Shown piece by piece: positions 10,401-18,575 of a stretch of DNA of 64,000 nucleotides. Position 1 is the stretch's first letter; each line of letters begins with the position of its first letter. The DNA is from Nostoc sp. KVJ3. GTDB taxonomy: Bacteria > Cyanobacteriota > Cyanobacteriia > Cyanobacteriales > Nostocaceae. Position numbers and translations under genes: made by a program. The DNA is taken from the NCBI RefSeq assembly GCF_026127265.1, contig NZ_WWFG01000005.1, positions 186,001 to 250,000 of the forward strand, in the 5' to 3' direction. The notes below the pieces were generated by a model. It saw only the letters and a list, made by a program, of their open reading frames with translations, made no database searches and was not told where the DNA came from.

Positions 10401-10831
10401 TTAACAGTCTAGTGACAAATCTCAATGTAGTTGAAATTTATAAGAACGAACCATCTACTGCAATGTTTGCCCTGATTGTAGCGTCAGATCATGCAGTCAA
10501 TACTGGAAATGAAAGTTTATGCTCACGATTAGAACAAGACTTAATTCAGATAGCCAGTTTAATTAATATTCAAGAAAAGATAGAACAGGTAGATGATGGG
10601 ATTTATGCCAATGTATTAGAAATTGCTCTCAAACTTGCTATAAGACCAAACGATCCACGCAGGACAAGCCGCTCCCTAAATATTCTACTGGACAAACTTT
10701 TCCTTACTTGGTTACGTTTTGCGAGTAGGCGCGTTAATGGATTATTCACTGTAACTCAAGATTTACCTGCTAATCAACTACATGGATGCTGGAAAACTAT
10801 CTTACTTTTTCGAGCTTTATGTACTGAATAA
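4457..10831 (+). CDS. Giant nuclease-TPR-PIN conflict protein (TPR-GreAB-C-PIN type)
   Basis: This is a 2124-residue protein. Residues about 12-150 look like an Mrr-type restriction nuclease: QQDGIDLLA supplies the Asp and EVGQCKCY the Q-x-K of a PD-(D/E)xK site. Residues about 200-850 are helical TPR-like repeats. Residues about 1000-1075 resemble a GreA/B C-terminal-like domain. Near 1080-1230 a PIN-like domain follows (NDLIFVNSELANLL, then VFVTYD and later DVIWIDDRF). The remaining 900 residues are helical and unrecognised. The TPR-GreAB-C-PIN architecture is known from predicted biological-conflict systems; an N-terminal REase on it is notable. It lies 175 bp upstream of the pPIWI-RE operon on the same strand. 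I infer an antiphage or antiplasmid effector with two nuclease sites. Confidence 0.7.
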   Translation: MVFPRVNPNLPPNFYELDEYTFQDLCCDLLSEQPRIATCDVYGTRGQQQDGIDLLAHCDDGIYTEVGQCKCYKDFPPRKIIDASDEFFQYIDYWLNKKVRRFILFVGCDLSQTQRQKQIEIEKQRFACFNIQYEVWSASTIRQKLAPHPEIVLRYLRSQEWVEKICGRVPQPYPQLAENSRATELTFGVLSSKLERLSSDLSKTKAKQLEEYRELYRQGHLQRAYACLEALRGDENWDVFDKPLQAQILQSMSGYFLSVEQNIEKAKTLAVEARSLDPEGDNSLLQSLIIYHAKGAEAALKQIDSTSSIDIFNLKLGLLLETQRTDEVITTLQDFPPGFEPDAETNRIHALALLDIGDITAAQVKIQQACYEKPNWEKIQISEATINYYSVLSPAVPKRLINYPQPVDWSLIKRDDESLKRLRMAAYQFNHLASQTERGEKERQYWQVWYLACLANDPDRQSEAQDLCRTLLAEDPTNPQAIVWGTVRNYEIDLVASQQVLEVFVEKSGNDIERIAALFGIYIYFGITKQALELLNHNREKFEQTGNQELWLFWHIQALAINGEFDTAFQEAESCSNLSFRRSIQEGIRREKARMSGEWQEFAEYLDKSWQESRNGQYLWESCQLQASLQNWAYVADKADDLVNTVGTADALGLAAQCASEAGRYEQCFQLLNKHQRLFPGGNLPPYLRHFRAYCQAKLGLISQAVAEAEDLVRSQETVENLVTLIVLQRDQGNLRGVAITASRLLRHENVHPNALLQVARWLLSEDPELSRQLWQQAITATIEPEILGEVITLGYNLGLDREVQPFAQRARILAISGEGPFHAVEVHELLELQREWAENAASMNRKYDNAEAPIHLIAQARRLALTSIFRVLLNENANKPNPHIQPAVLIRYGARPFPEEFADSSNQWRLHLDISAFLLAAHLGILDVVERRFSPIRISATLPIALLQECEYFLQHQPSRLANHREIIRLCQSGQLRELSQSPTPEFNELIEQLGEQSTILLEQARAENGFVVEFLPLERLDIKGISQIVVLDEADQQRMINCRALVEVLKEEGILSSNSYETALNDLGDQRYQDLPPKLPARNDLIFVNSELANLLAGSDLLARVCRHFRVFVTYDCIREGQAAINAYEHSSEVIRWLRGLIQRVSTGLEQGKYEAIAVANPDSEQELELLHSWKENGLTVYDLFRYTPQPGDVIWIDDRFFSKYPYRDNIVPIIGVLEILEALRVKGDLSETSYYKKILQLRAGNIRYIPITSKEIIYHLKQAQIQNGRIQETEELTVMRRYVASCLLDSHRLQRPPIPEGSPSPDGELMFVFECFRATQDSIGEIWVDTNLSEEIAIAYSDWILENLYTGTFGVRHLLPNVDLNNDGLDFISQDISSLYFQGLKFWEIEINDIHETPNRRQQYFEWLEQRIIERRFRANPELSTSVAQLIKNIILYLGREQERDESLQDLNQRMLQQFYRDLPEVLKDELNTDPELMAYLQIQMVESINLTLPDSPTPLVFPALEFLPAIATAINDQDSIITALQPQTAFKIQAVQNNSSIQLRFINEADSIIYVWQDDVMLLASDNPNVREQVLRSHHFWFDCDNSRFEKVIGEILSTTDLRRRIDQANVWRNQSAAVFYLSFEQKLRHAHTFRIDELIPPSGAGLLRHFHLELCAAENLNFHEKLNRAAESLLLTEGLEICLERLACLPVKLPMQVREAFSQLPSSERQALLHRLVPQLPSPVCKLHLIDLALLCPDSAGLVQNILDELFDELGEIHFRLFKAILNLLGSEFSYWSETREWVSSIQLAMIWAHASKLHNLLYHPTMQLEELTQVLERNTRFLPMSADILDRNPEFWNDVLHPRRLSRMNLVVHGLAAILVEHDSEFLKAVEVPAKIAAFAVKTVEGQQYLATELFHDDSSLAQNNLGSLLGGERSDYLTPLLGTDLGHQVASNNLKTRVENAIDTLSSEPLYKNEWLLIIGIILDLPIYKDLTDKLNSLVTNLNVVEIYKNEPSTAMFALIVASDHAVNTGNESLCSRLEQDLIQIASLINIQEKIEQVDDGIYANVLEIALKLAIRPNDPRRTSRSLNILLDKLFLTWLRFASRRVNGLFTVTQDLPANQLHGCWKTILLFRALCTE

Positions 10832-11006
10832 TGCGGATACAAAATACTTTTAAGTATTTACTATTGCCAAAATGATATGTAAGACTCATTTCGATAATTT
10901 TAGAGATGTAACCCAGTCATTCTATTACCTTTTTTAAAAAGAATATTAACCTTTTGTTAGTTAGATTCAGATTATAAATTAATGTACATTTAGCCCACTG
11001 ATAATT

Positions 11007-12167
11007 ATGTTAAAATCATCAAAAATAGAGACAGATAAAACAATACAAGCGAAAAAAATTCTTACTCGCATAGCAGTAGGACTAGTAGAACAACAAGAAC
11101 AAATCACTAAAAAAAGTGTCCCTCCTATCACTAGTCCTAACGAACATATTAAATCTGGACTTGAACAATTATCTGTCTTGTGCATCAGCTACAAAACCAT
11201 GCCACCTTTGCATCATAAAGAGGTAGTAAATTGGCTACACCAACCTGTAGAAGATTGGTCTGGAGTCGGGGAATTAATGGCTGATGCTAATCTTTTCGGC
11301 TCACTTTTATTTCTGGGACAACCTACAGATTTAGCTTACGAGTTAAGTGAAAGAATACGCTCAGGCAATCCTGACATAGAAATTCAAGACATTCCTTTCA
11401 AAGAAATTCTGGAATACTGTTCTGAAAATAAGTTAGATGAGCAATACATAAAAGCTAGGCTATTTCTAGTACAAAATCCTCATTTAGAGTGGGGAACCAA
11501 AATTATTAACAGCGATTTAGATTGGGAACCTGAAATTCGTTCCTTATTATGTGCCACTTATGAACGTATCCCCCTAACTTGTCGGGTTAAACGAAATGGG
11601 GTTGAACAGATAGCACTATGTCCAAGATGTGGATGGACTTTGGAGTGGCAAGGCTCTTCACGCCGTCGTGCAGTTTGTTACAGCGATTTGTGTTCCCGAC
11701 TTGTTAATCTAAACGCTCCCGAAAAGTGGATTCCATACCGTCCAGAATCAATGCGAACTATTCGCGGTATCCAGGCTTCTGTAGTGGCTCCAGAACGGTC
11801 ATTAATCCAATTAAGAGATACTCTAGTCAATCTAGGCATAGATTGCTCCCTTTGGCCCAGTGTAGATAATTATGATTTAATGATTAAATTTCCAGATGGG
11901 AAAGTTTGGGCAGTAGATATGAAAGACCAAGCAAATGCTAGAGAACTGGCTTGTTCTTTAAAACCTTTCAAACAATTTCCTGCATGGAATAAAGCTTTTT
12001 ATATTTTTCCGGATTACAGATACAAAGGTAAATATAAAAAAGTATTTCAAGCTGTTTGGGATGTGAGATGTCAAGAAAACTCTGCTCTCAGAGATATAGG
12101 TATTTTCTCGCTGAAACAGTTTCTTGGTCAAGTTAAAAATTTTAAATCCTTTGAGGAGCAAAAATGA
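11007..12167 (+). CDS. pPIWI-RE-associated restriction endonuclease
   Basis: This 386-aa protein is the REase of a three-gene pPIWI-RE island. A Zn-ribbon-like cysteine cluster (CPRCGW, then CYSDLC) lies near residues 205-232. A PD-(D/E)xK core follows: YDLMIKFPDGKVWAVDMKD at about 288-307, with the first Asp near 289 and the D-M-K pair near 304-306. In these systems the nuclease is thought to cleave invading DNA recognised by the Argonaute-like partner. Its stop overlaps the helicase start by ATGA. The ATG at 11007 has only a weak ribosome-binding site. Confidence 0.8.
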   Translation: MLKSSKIETDKTIQAKKILTRIAVGLVEQQEQITKKSVPPITSPNEHIKSGLEQLSVLCISYKTMPPLHHKEVVNWLHQPVEDWSGVGELMADANLFGSLLFLGQPTDLAYELSERIRSGNPDIEIQDIPFKEILEYCSENKLDEQYIKARLFLVQNPHLEWGTKIINSDLDWEPEIRSLLCATYERIPLTCRVKRNGVEQIALCPRCGWTLEWQGSSRRRAVCYSDLCSRLVNLNAPEKWIPYRPESMRTIRGIQASVVAPERSLIQLRDTLVNLGIDCSLWPSVDNYDLMIKFPDGKVWAVDMKDQANARELACSLKPFKQFPAWNKAFYIFPDYRYKGKYKKVFQAVWDVRCQENSALRDIGIFSLKQFLGQVKNFKSFEEQK

Positions 12168-15100
12168 GAGATTGGCAAGATTGGTTAAAAGAGATTAGTA
12201 AAGAACTCCTCCGATTAGGACAAGATGATTTAATTCCTGTTACCTTTACCAAAACAGAAAGTAAAAGATTCTTTGAGGTTGAATTAGTAATAACTCTCCA
12301 CGCCGAAATTTATCAAAGTGCAAGCAACAGTAATATTAAAGAAGCCTGGAGTTTATTAACAAACTTCATTCCGACCGAATTAATGAACAACCAGAAGCTG
12401 ATAGAAGCTTGCACCAGAGTACGTCATAGAGTCCGGTATATTCGCACAGCAACAGCTTGGAACAAATCCCTTCTGTGGTATAGTCAACAACCTCTAAGCA
12501 TCAGGCTCTTTGACGTATCTTTAGAGTCAGGAACATACACCAGGCAACCTGTAGTTAATTATGTTCCGCTGCGTGTAGAAACTATCAACAAGGCATTAAA
12601 TGAACCAGCCGAGCATAAGCCCATATCGCGAAATTGGGCGAAATCAGAAAAAGAATATTGCTTTTATATTAATTCACAAGCAGTTTCAGTAGTTATTCCC
12701 ACTAAACTAATTGAAGGAATTAAGGAGTGCTTATCTAACATTAGCACCACTGCAATACCAGTTAGTGAGCAACCAAGACGCCCATCTCCTTTATCTCCTT
12801 TGACAATAAGATTATGCGATTTAAGGGAATCAGCAATAAAACTTGAAGAAAAACTACCAGGACGAAAATGGCTTGAAAGATGGGAGCAGTTAAATTCATC
12901 TCTATCTTTAATAGGAGAAAACTTAGAGCCTACTGATGAATTAACAATAAATGGGATTTTTCACTTATTAGGACCTACAGGTTCTGGCAAAAGTACTATT
13001 ATCTATTTGTCGGTACATGATTTGTGTGAAAAATATGCAATATCCGACAAAAATTTCCGTATCTGCATTATTGTTAATACGGTGACTGATGCCATCAATA
13101 TGGCAGCTGATTTCGTAAAGATGGGCTTATCAGCTGCTCCAATATTGGGAAAAGCCAGAGGTTCTCATCAGTATCAATATGGAATGGCTCACGCCAACAA
13201 GCTACAACCAGAAGATTTATACCAACCTTACGACCCAGTAGAAGACACTAAGAATGCAGAATTATTAGACAATCCTGCTCTTCCTTGGCTAACAGGAAAA
13301 TGTATCCTTTCCGGACTACTGGGTGAGGGTTCCATTCCGGCAGGTCAAGAACCCTGCCATAGTTTAGTAAGCCCAGAAGACATCAAAAAACAAGAAAAAA
13401 ATTCCTCAGACAAAGTTACATATCATAGTTGCCCATTTCTTCCCATCTGTCCGGTTCACCAAGCAAACCGTGATTTAATCAATGCCTCTGTCTGGGTGGC
13501 TACTTCTGCTGCTTTTATTTACACGGCGATGCCTCCGGAATTAGTAGGAACTGAAATGCGGGTACTAGAAGCTGCCTATCATTACTGCTCCTTACTAATT
13601 GTAGACGAAGTAGATAGAGTACAAGTATCAATAGAAGACGACTTTGCTCCCTCTAACGATTTAGCAGGTTCTCAAACAGCCATACTTGATTTCATCGAAC
13701 ATACTTTAGCTGAGAAAGCTTTTTATTCAGGAAGAACACAACTTAATGACCCTCGTTACCACGAACTCAGAGGAGTCGCTAGGGAAGCCTCGCGATTATC
13801 AGACGCAATATTTGTCCGGCTATTTGAAAAAATACATTTACGAAAATGGATAGGAGAGTGGCCTCTTTATAATTCTTTAATTTACTATCAGTTAATTGAG
13901 AATATACGCTCATTAGCACCCTCTGATTTCCCGGAAGCAGAGTTATCAAGTATTTTATCCTTTTTAGAAGATGAATTTCAAAACTACTATCTACTCCGTT
14001 ACTCATCAAATGAGTTAGAGGATAGTGAAATCAGCGAAAATGATTTAGAAAAGTTAGTCAGCGATGTCCGAAATGATAAAGGGGACAATTTAATTAAAAA
14101 ACTGAGAATTTGGCTACAACAACGTTTACCTTGGCACCTTCCTCAATCACCACAAACGCAACAGATATTAGAAAGATTAGAATTTAGTGTGTTGCTAACA
14201 GCAATGGATCGACACGTAAACGAACTGGTTCGTTACTGGCTCTTAGCGACAGCGGAACTAGGCAAAGGACTTTCTTTAAGCCAAAACCCTCCAGATGAGT
14301 ACATAGATTTAAATCTAGAATCACCCCTCGGTCATCTGTTAGGATATCAATTCGTAGACCAAACAGAGGAGAAAACTCCAAAGGGCTTACTAAGATATTT
14401 AGCTTGTTTCGGTTTGGGGCGTTATTTGCTATTGAAGTTTCCATACTTGTATGTAAATTTAACTGGCGACTATGGGCCTCACACACTAATAACTAGTGCC
14501 ACCTCTTGGTCGCCTGGAAGTCCCCAATTCAACATTGGGATTAAACCCCGTGCAATTCTATCTCCACCCCCTGAAGCAGTGGAAGCGCTGTCTAACAGCC
14601 ATTTTGAATTCATCCGAGTTCCAGATCGTACAGGAGAAGCAATAATAGTTAGCGGACGCTCTGGGAGGGGACGAAAAGATAGTCTACTGCAACTTACTCA
14701 GTATCTAGCTTTTGGCAGTGGTGGTAAAGACCGGATAACACAAGAGTTGGAGTATTGGGATTCTCTTGGCACACCAAGAGCTGTCATTCTAATTACAGGT
14801 AGTTACTCAGAAGCACAGTTAGTCGCTAGGGAATTGCAAGAATCCAGTAGGTGGAGAAATCGGGTAGATTGTCTTCAATCAGACAGAGACGAAAAAATTG
14901 CCGAGTGGCTCCTACGACGAGGACAAGTTGAACAATTTTCAACAAGAGGGCGTGATTTATTGGTAGCACCTTTGGGAGCCGTACAACGCGGGTATAACAT
15001 TTTGTCACCGATAACCAACAAAGCCTACTTGGGCAGTGTATTTTTTTTAGTACGTCCTTACCCAGTGCCAACAGATTTCGGTAGGCAAATTAGAGCTATA

Positions 15101-15556
15101 AACCGTTTGGTATTTGATGATATTTTACAAGGAAGTAATATTTTACCGTCTAGCTTAGGAGAAACGGCAGCAGAAGCGATCGCTAAATTGCGAAGCCTGT
15201 CTTACAAAAACTGGCATCGACGACTCAGAGCTTCACATCATGGCTCGGCTTCCATTGATGTTGATTTTTGGCATGAACTTCTTTGGGATCAAGCTGTTTC
15301 TATAGTACAAGCTTTGGGCAGAGCTACCAGAGGAAATGTTCCTACAAGAGTCTTCTTCTGTGACTCAGCATTTTATCCACAAGGTGCAGAACGTAGTCTC
15401 CTGAAAGGATGGGTAGAAATTTTTGGAGAGTACCTTTCTCCTAATAGCAATAAACCCCAGGTAGAACAACAATTAGCCAGAATTTTATATGGGTCAATTT
15501 ATGACCGTCTAAAAGCTCTGGTAGAACATTTAGAACATAATAGCAACGGACGGTAA
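12164..15556 (+). CDS. pPIWI-RE-associated DinG-like superfamily 2 helicase
   Basis: The protein is 1130 aa. Walker A is LLGPTGSGKST near residues 268-278, Walker B/DEAH is LLIVDEVDRV near 476-485, and motif VI is QALGRATRG near 1049. Scattered cysteines between Walker A and B (GKC, EPC, SCPFLPICP) match the layout of an XPD/DinG Fe-S cluster. Family members unwind DNA, or RNA-DNA hybrids and R-loops. In pPIWI-RE operons the helicase is proposed to open the target for the Argonaute-like protein. It is coupled to the REase by ATGA and lies 5 bp before the pPIWI gene. All key motifs are present, so it looks functional. Confidence 0.88.
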   Translation: MRDWQDWLKEISKELLRLGQDDLIPVTFTKTESKRFFEVELVITLHAEIYQSASNSNIKEAWSLLTNFIPTELMNNQKLIEACTRVRHRVRYIRTATAWNKSLLWYSQQPLSIRLFDVSLESGTYTRQPVVNYVPLRVETINKALNEPAEHKPISRNWAKSEKEYCFYINSQAVSVVIPTKLIEGIKECLSNISTTAIPVSEQPRRPSPLSPLTIRLCDLRESAIKLEEKLPGRKWLERWEQLNSSLSLIGENLEPTDELTINGIFHLLGPTGSGKSTIIYLSVHDLCEKYAISDKNFRICIIVNTVTDAINMAADFVKMGLSAAPILGKARGSHQYQYGMAHANKLQPEDLYQPYDPVEDTKNAELLDNPALPWLTGKCILSGLLGEGSIPAGQEPCHSLVSPEDIKKQEKNSSDKVTYHSCPFLPICPVHQANRDLINASVWVATSAAFIYTAMPPELVGTEMRVLEAAYHYCSLLIVDEVDRVQVSIEDDFAPSNDLAGSQTAILDFIEHTLAEKAFYSGRTQLNDPRYHELRGVAREASRLSDAIFVRLFEKIHLRKWIGEWPLYNSLIYYQLIENIRSLAPSDFPEAELSSILSFLEDEFQNYYLLRYSSNELEDSEISENDLEKLVSDVRNDKGDNLIKKLRIWLQQRLPWHLPQSPQTQQILERLEFSVLLTAMDRHVNELVRYWLLATAELGKGLSLSQNPPDEYIDLNLESPLGHLLGYQFVDQTEEKTPKGLLRYLACFGLGRYLLLKFPYLYVNLTGDYGPHTLITSATSWSPGSPQFNIGIKPRAILSPPPEAVEALSNSHFEFIRVPDRTGEAIIVSGRSGRGRKDSLLQLTQYLAFGSGGKDRITQELEYWDSLGTPRAVILITGSYSEAQLVARELQESSRWRNRVDCLQSDRDEKIAEWLLRRGQVEQFSTRGRDLLVAPLGAVQRGYNILSPITNKAYLGSVFFLVRPYPVPTDFGRQIRAINRLVFDDILQGSNILPSSLGETAAEAIAKLRSLSYKNWHRRLRASHHGSASIDVDFWHELLWDQAVSIVQALGRATRGNVPTRVFFCDSAFYPQGAERSLLKGWVEIFGEYLSPNSNKPQVEQQLARILYGSIYDRLKALVEHLEHNSNGR

Positions 15557-15561
15557 ATAAA

Positions 15562-18351
15562 ATGACTCAAGCACAAGAACAATTACCTCCCATTGACAGG
15601 CTACAGACTTTAGCTTGGTTATTCAATGATAATTTTGACCCTTTAGTCATGGGAGAAGTGTATGGATTAAGACTGCCGGTAACTTGGATAGACATTATAA
15701 AAGGTCTAGCAGATGTAGACCATACTCCTCCCATACTCAGTCTCTATGCAGCTTTAAGAGGTTGTGCCTCTGACATTCTCTACATTTTTCCTAACTCCTT
15801 TTCTCGCGTTCCAGAAATTAGACCAGAGTATTGGATAATTGTTCATGCTTATAGTGGTTTAATTGATTTAAACCAATTTTGGGCAATTATACAAAATTGG
15901 TTGTCAGTCAACTATGACCTGAAAGTAGTCAAATCCGTCCTAGCTGAGATAGAGTCAGGTCGTGCCGAATTAAATTGGGAACTCATAAATTTAAAAAATG
16001 CTCCCTTTGATGTTCTAGAAGTGGTCTTGCCTGAACTCATAGCACGCTGGTTAACTAGAAAGGGATTTCAGTTAGGTTTAAGGAATGCTAATGGTCATGA
16101 AGAATATTGGCCTTTAGTCGTGTCTCCATCTACTGGCAAAGAGGCTTATCTAGTTACCTGGCCTCCTATCAACTATTCACCTTCCAATAATGCTGAACAA
16201 GTAGCTAGGTATTCATATTACTTAAAGTTTTATATCGCTCCTCCTAACGGCAAAACTCCCTACTTGTTGCTATTTAAAGCAGGTATTAGACGCTATATTT
16301 CTAAACCTATGACTGCTTGGGATAATCCGGGAAATCAACCACTTCCCGGTGCCAGACAAAAAATATTCCTGCCGAAAGGAGAAGACAGCAGCGTTTATGT
16401 AGCAATGGAAAATTTAGGATGGCTCAAGCCAAATTCAGATCCAAGTGTAGAACGAGAAACTACTCTAATCAACCTCAAGTTAATGCGACATGACTCAGTT
16501 ATTTGGAAAGCTAGAATTGACAAAATTTTGACGATGATAGCTCCTCATATCGATATTCCAGAACCAATGCAGTTTTTAAGTGACCCTGCAAAATATGCAC
16601 CACAATATTTACTATCACACAGAACGCGACTAGGTTCTCACCCAGTAGGAGTTGGGCTAGAACCAGCTGATAGATTTGAGTTATTTGAAAGATTAACAAC
16701 AGCTTTACCGCCTGGAGTAGTGGCAGCGCCAATCATCAATAAAATAGACTTTAGTCATTGCAGAAAACGGCGACTTTCTAAACCTAAAGAAACATCTAAC
16801 ATCAGTGAGCAAGTTTACCGAATTAGGATTTCATCTAATTCAGTAAACACTTTGTTAGAGGTGTTGAGAGAATTTTTAGAAAGTAAACAAGTACAAGGAA
16901 CTGTTCAAGAAATAGACAATGAAACTTACAATTTTACCAACTGTTTAGGAGAAAGTTATTTATTGAAAGTAGACAAAACTCCCTTGCCTAATGAATGGCT
17001 TTCTCCTTTATCTTTAGGTGGTTCTTATTCTGGTCAAGCCAAAGCAGCCGCCAGCAAAAACAGAGCTAGACTAATCGAACGCCAACTGGTAACGCAGCCT
17101 AAACCTAGTAACGAAAAACGAGGTATTCTTATCGAGTTAGTTGATTACCGGAAATTCGACAAGCAAAGGAGGTTAACTGACCCAAAAGCAGCAATTCGTT
17201 GGGGACACGCTTATGCAAGTTGGGTAAGTCAATTTTTACAACCAGAAACGGAATATATCAATCCAGAAGACTTTCCTCCTATAGATTCTAATGATGAAAA
17301 ACAAGTTAAAACTTATGAAAGTAAAAAAAACAAGTTAAATACACAAAAAAAAGCTTACAAAGCAAGGTGCTTAAATGCAATTTTAGATTTAATGCGTCAG
17401 TTAAATTTCCCTTTAGGTATACCCTTTTATACGGGATTTTATCAAACATCACTGCCTCATAATTTAGATATCATTGCTATCAGAATCATTCGCCTCAACG
17501 CTCGAAATAAAGGAGAAACAAAGGTAGTTATCCCTATACTTATCAAAATCCCTTCAGAAAATAATTCATCTCAAATGCAGGTGTGTTTACCAGGGGATTA
17601 TGGCCCGACTTGGATGCCATATGATGAAAGTTTATTCACGGTTGCCATGTTTGAGCAAAAGTATAACTCAAACTATACCTCAGAGCAGATAAAAAACTTT
17701 GTGGGGCGAGCTTTTGCAGATTTAGAAATAAAAAATCCAACTCTACTATTATTGGATGAACAAAATCTTCGCCAAGACCTTCCTTCACTTTTAAAACTTG
17801 TGTCAGGAGACGACGCAAAAGACCCAAATAATCTTTGGCATCAAAATAAACTTCTTTCTTGCCAAAATCCGCAACTTCTGCGTGTAGCTAGACTACGATA
17901 TTCCAGTGATGGTTTGGTAGCTCACGTTTGTCCTATATCTGGCTTTAACAGGTATAGTGGCATTTATCATAACCCGGATTTTAGCTCTGCCTTTTACTCA
18001 ATAGGTCGTTCCCCTCAATCTGCAAAAAGACCCGCAAATTCAAGGCAACGTGATAGAGTATCAAAACCAGGATGGAACCAATCTGCGCTAGAAATTTCTT
18101 GGTTATCTCTCCAATCAGAAGATAAGCCAGAAGAATGGACATTAATAGTACATAGACTGCGAGAAGCCTCTCCATTTATCGATGCAGAGATAGTAACTTT
18201 ATTGCCACAACCAGTTCATTCAGGTCATCAAATTTCTGAATATATATCACGATCAAATGTGGAGGAAGACTTCGATGATTTTGAGGATGATTTGTTAGAT
18301 GAATCTTTAACTGAGCAAGCCCCAGAATATATCCAATTGAGCTTATTTTAG
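15562..18351 (+). CDS. pPIWI-RE Argonaute-like protein
   Basis: This 929-aa protein matches the pPIWI-RE layout: an N-terminal X/MID-like module (about residues 1-400) and a C-terminal RNase H-like PIWI domain from about 500. Recognisable pieces are GILIELVDYR with DPKAAIRWGHA (about 520-555) and the late IYHNPDFSSAFYSIGR. Established knowledge proposes that these proteins bind guide nucleic acid or RNA-DNA hybrids and act with the neighbouring REase and helicase against plasmids and phages. The last eight residues are EYIQLSLF, an excellent match to the bacterial beta-clamp binding motif, after an acidic Asp/Glu linker. This is the last gene of a tight three-gene operon. Confidence 0.88.
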   Translation: MTQAQEQLPPIDRLQTLAWLFNDNFDPLVMGEVYGLRLPVTWIDIIKGLADVDHTPPILSLYAALRGCASDILYIFPNSFSRVPEIRPEYWIIVHAYSGLIDLNQFWAIIQNWLSVNYDLKVVKSVLAEIESGRAELNWELINLKNAPFDVLEVVLPELIARWLTRKGFQLGLRNANGHEEYWPLVVSPSTGKEAYLVTWPPINYSPSNNAEQVARYSYYLKFYIAPPNGKTPYLLLFKAGIRRYISKPMTAWDNPGNQPLPGARQKIFLPKGEDSSVYVAMENLGWLKPNSDPSVERETTLINLKLMRHDSVIWKARIDKILTMIAPHIDIPEPMQFLSDPAKYAPQYLLSHRTRLGSHPVGVGLEPADRFELFERLTTALPPGVVAAPIINKIDFSHCRKRRLSKPKETSNISEQVYRIRISSNSVNTLLEVLREFLESKQVQGTVQEIDNETYNFTNCLGESYLLKVDKTPLPNEWLSPLSLGGSYSGQAKAAASKNRARLIERQLVTQPKPSNEKRGILIELVDYRKFDKQRRLTDPKAAIRWGHAYASWVSQFLQPETEYINPEDFPPIDSNDEKQVKTYESKKNKLNTQKKAYKARCLNAILDLMRQLNFPLGIPFYTGFYQTSLPHNLDIIAIRIIRLNARNKGETKVVIPILIKIPSENNSSQMQVCLPGDYGPTWMPYDESLFTVAMFEQKYNSNYTSEQIKNFVGRAFADLEIKNPTLLLLDEQNLRQDLPSLLKLVSGDDAKDPNNLWHQNKLLSCQNPQLLRVARLRYSSDGLVAHVCPISGFNRYSGIYHNPDFSSAFYSIGRSPQSAKRPANSRQRDRVSKPGWNQSALEISWLSLQSEDKPEEWTLIVHRLREASPFIDAEIVTLLPQPVHSGHQISEYISRSNVEEDFDDFEDDLLDESLTEQAPEYIQLSLF

Positions 18352-18575
18352 ACTTGATATTCTGGTTAAGAGTTACTTGTATCGACTAGATGAATGTAAA
18401 AATTCAAACTAGTAATCGAAGCTAGTAAAGCAATAGCCAGAGGTTTACGCAAGCGTTTGATTGGGGCATTTTCCATTTTTATTGGTTGCGTACAATTTTA
18501 GACAAAATTACAAAATATAATCTTTAAGCGCGAGCTTCTTCCCACGAGAAGAATAATTGAGAATGTATCGCTTTG

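Noticed and set aside
14184..14486. 100-aa minus-strand frame inside the helicase gene
   Set aside because: It is antisense to a well-supported helicase with intact motifs.
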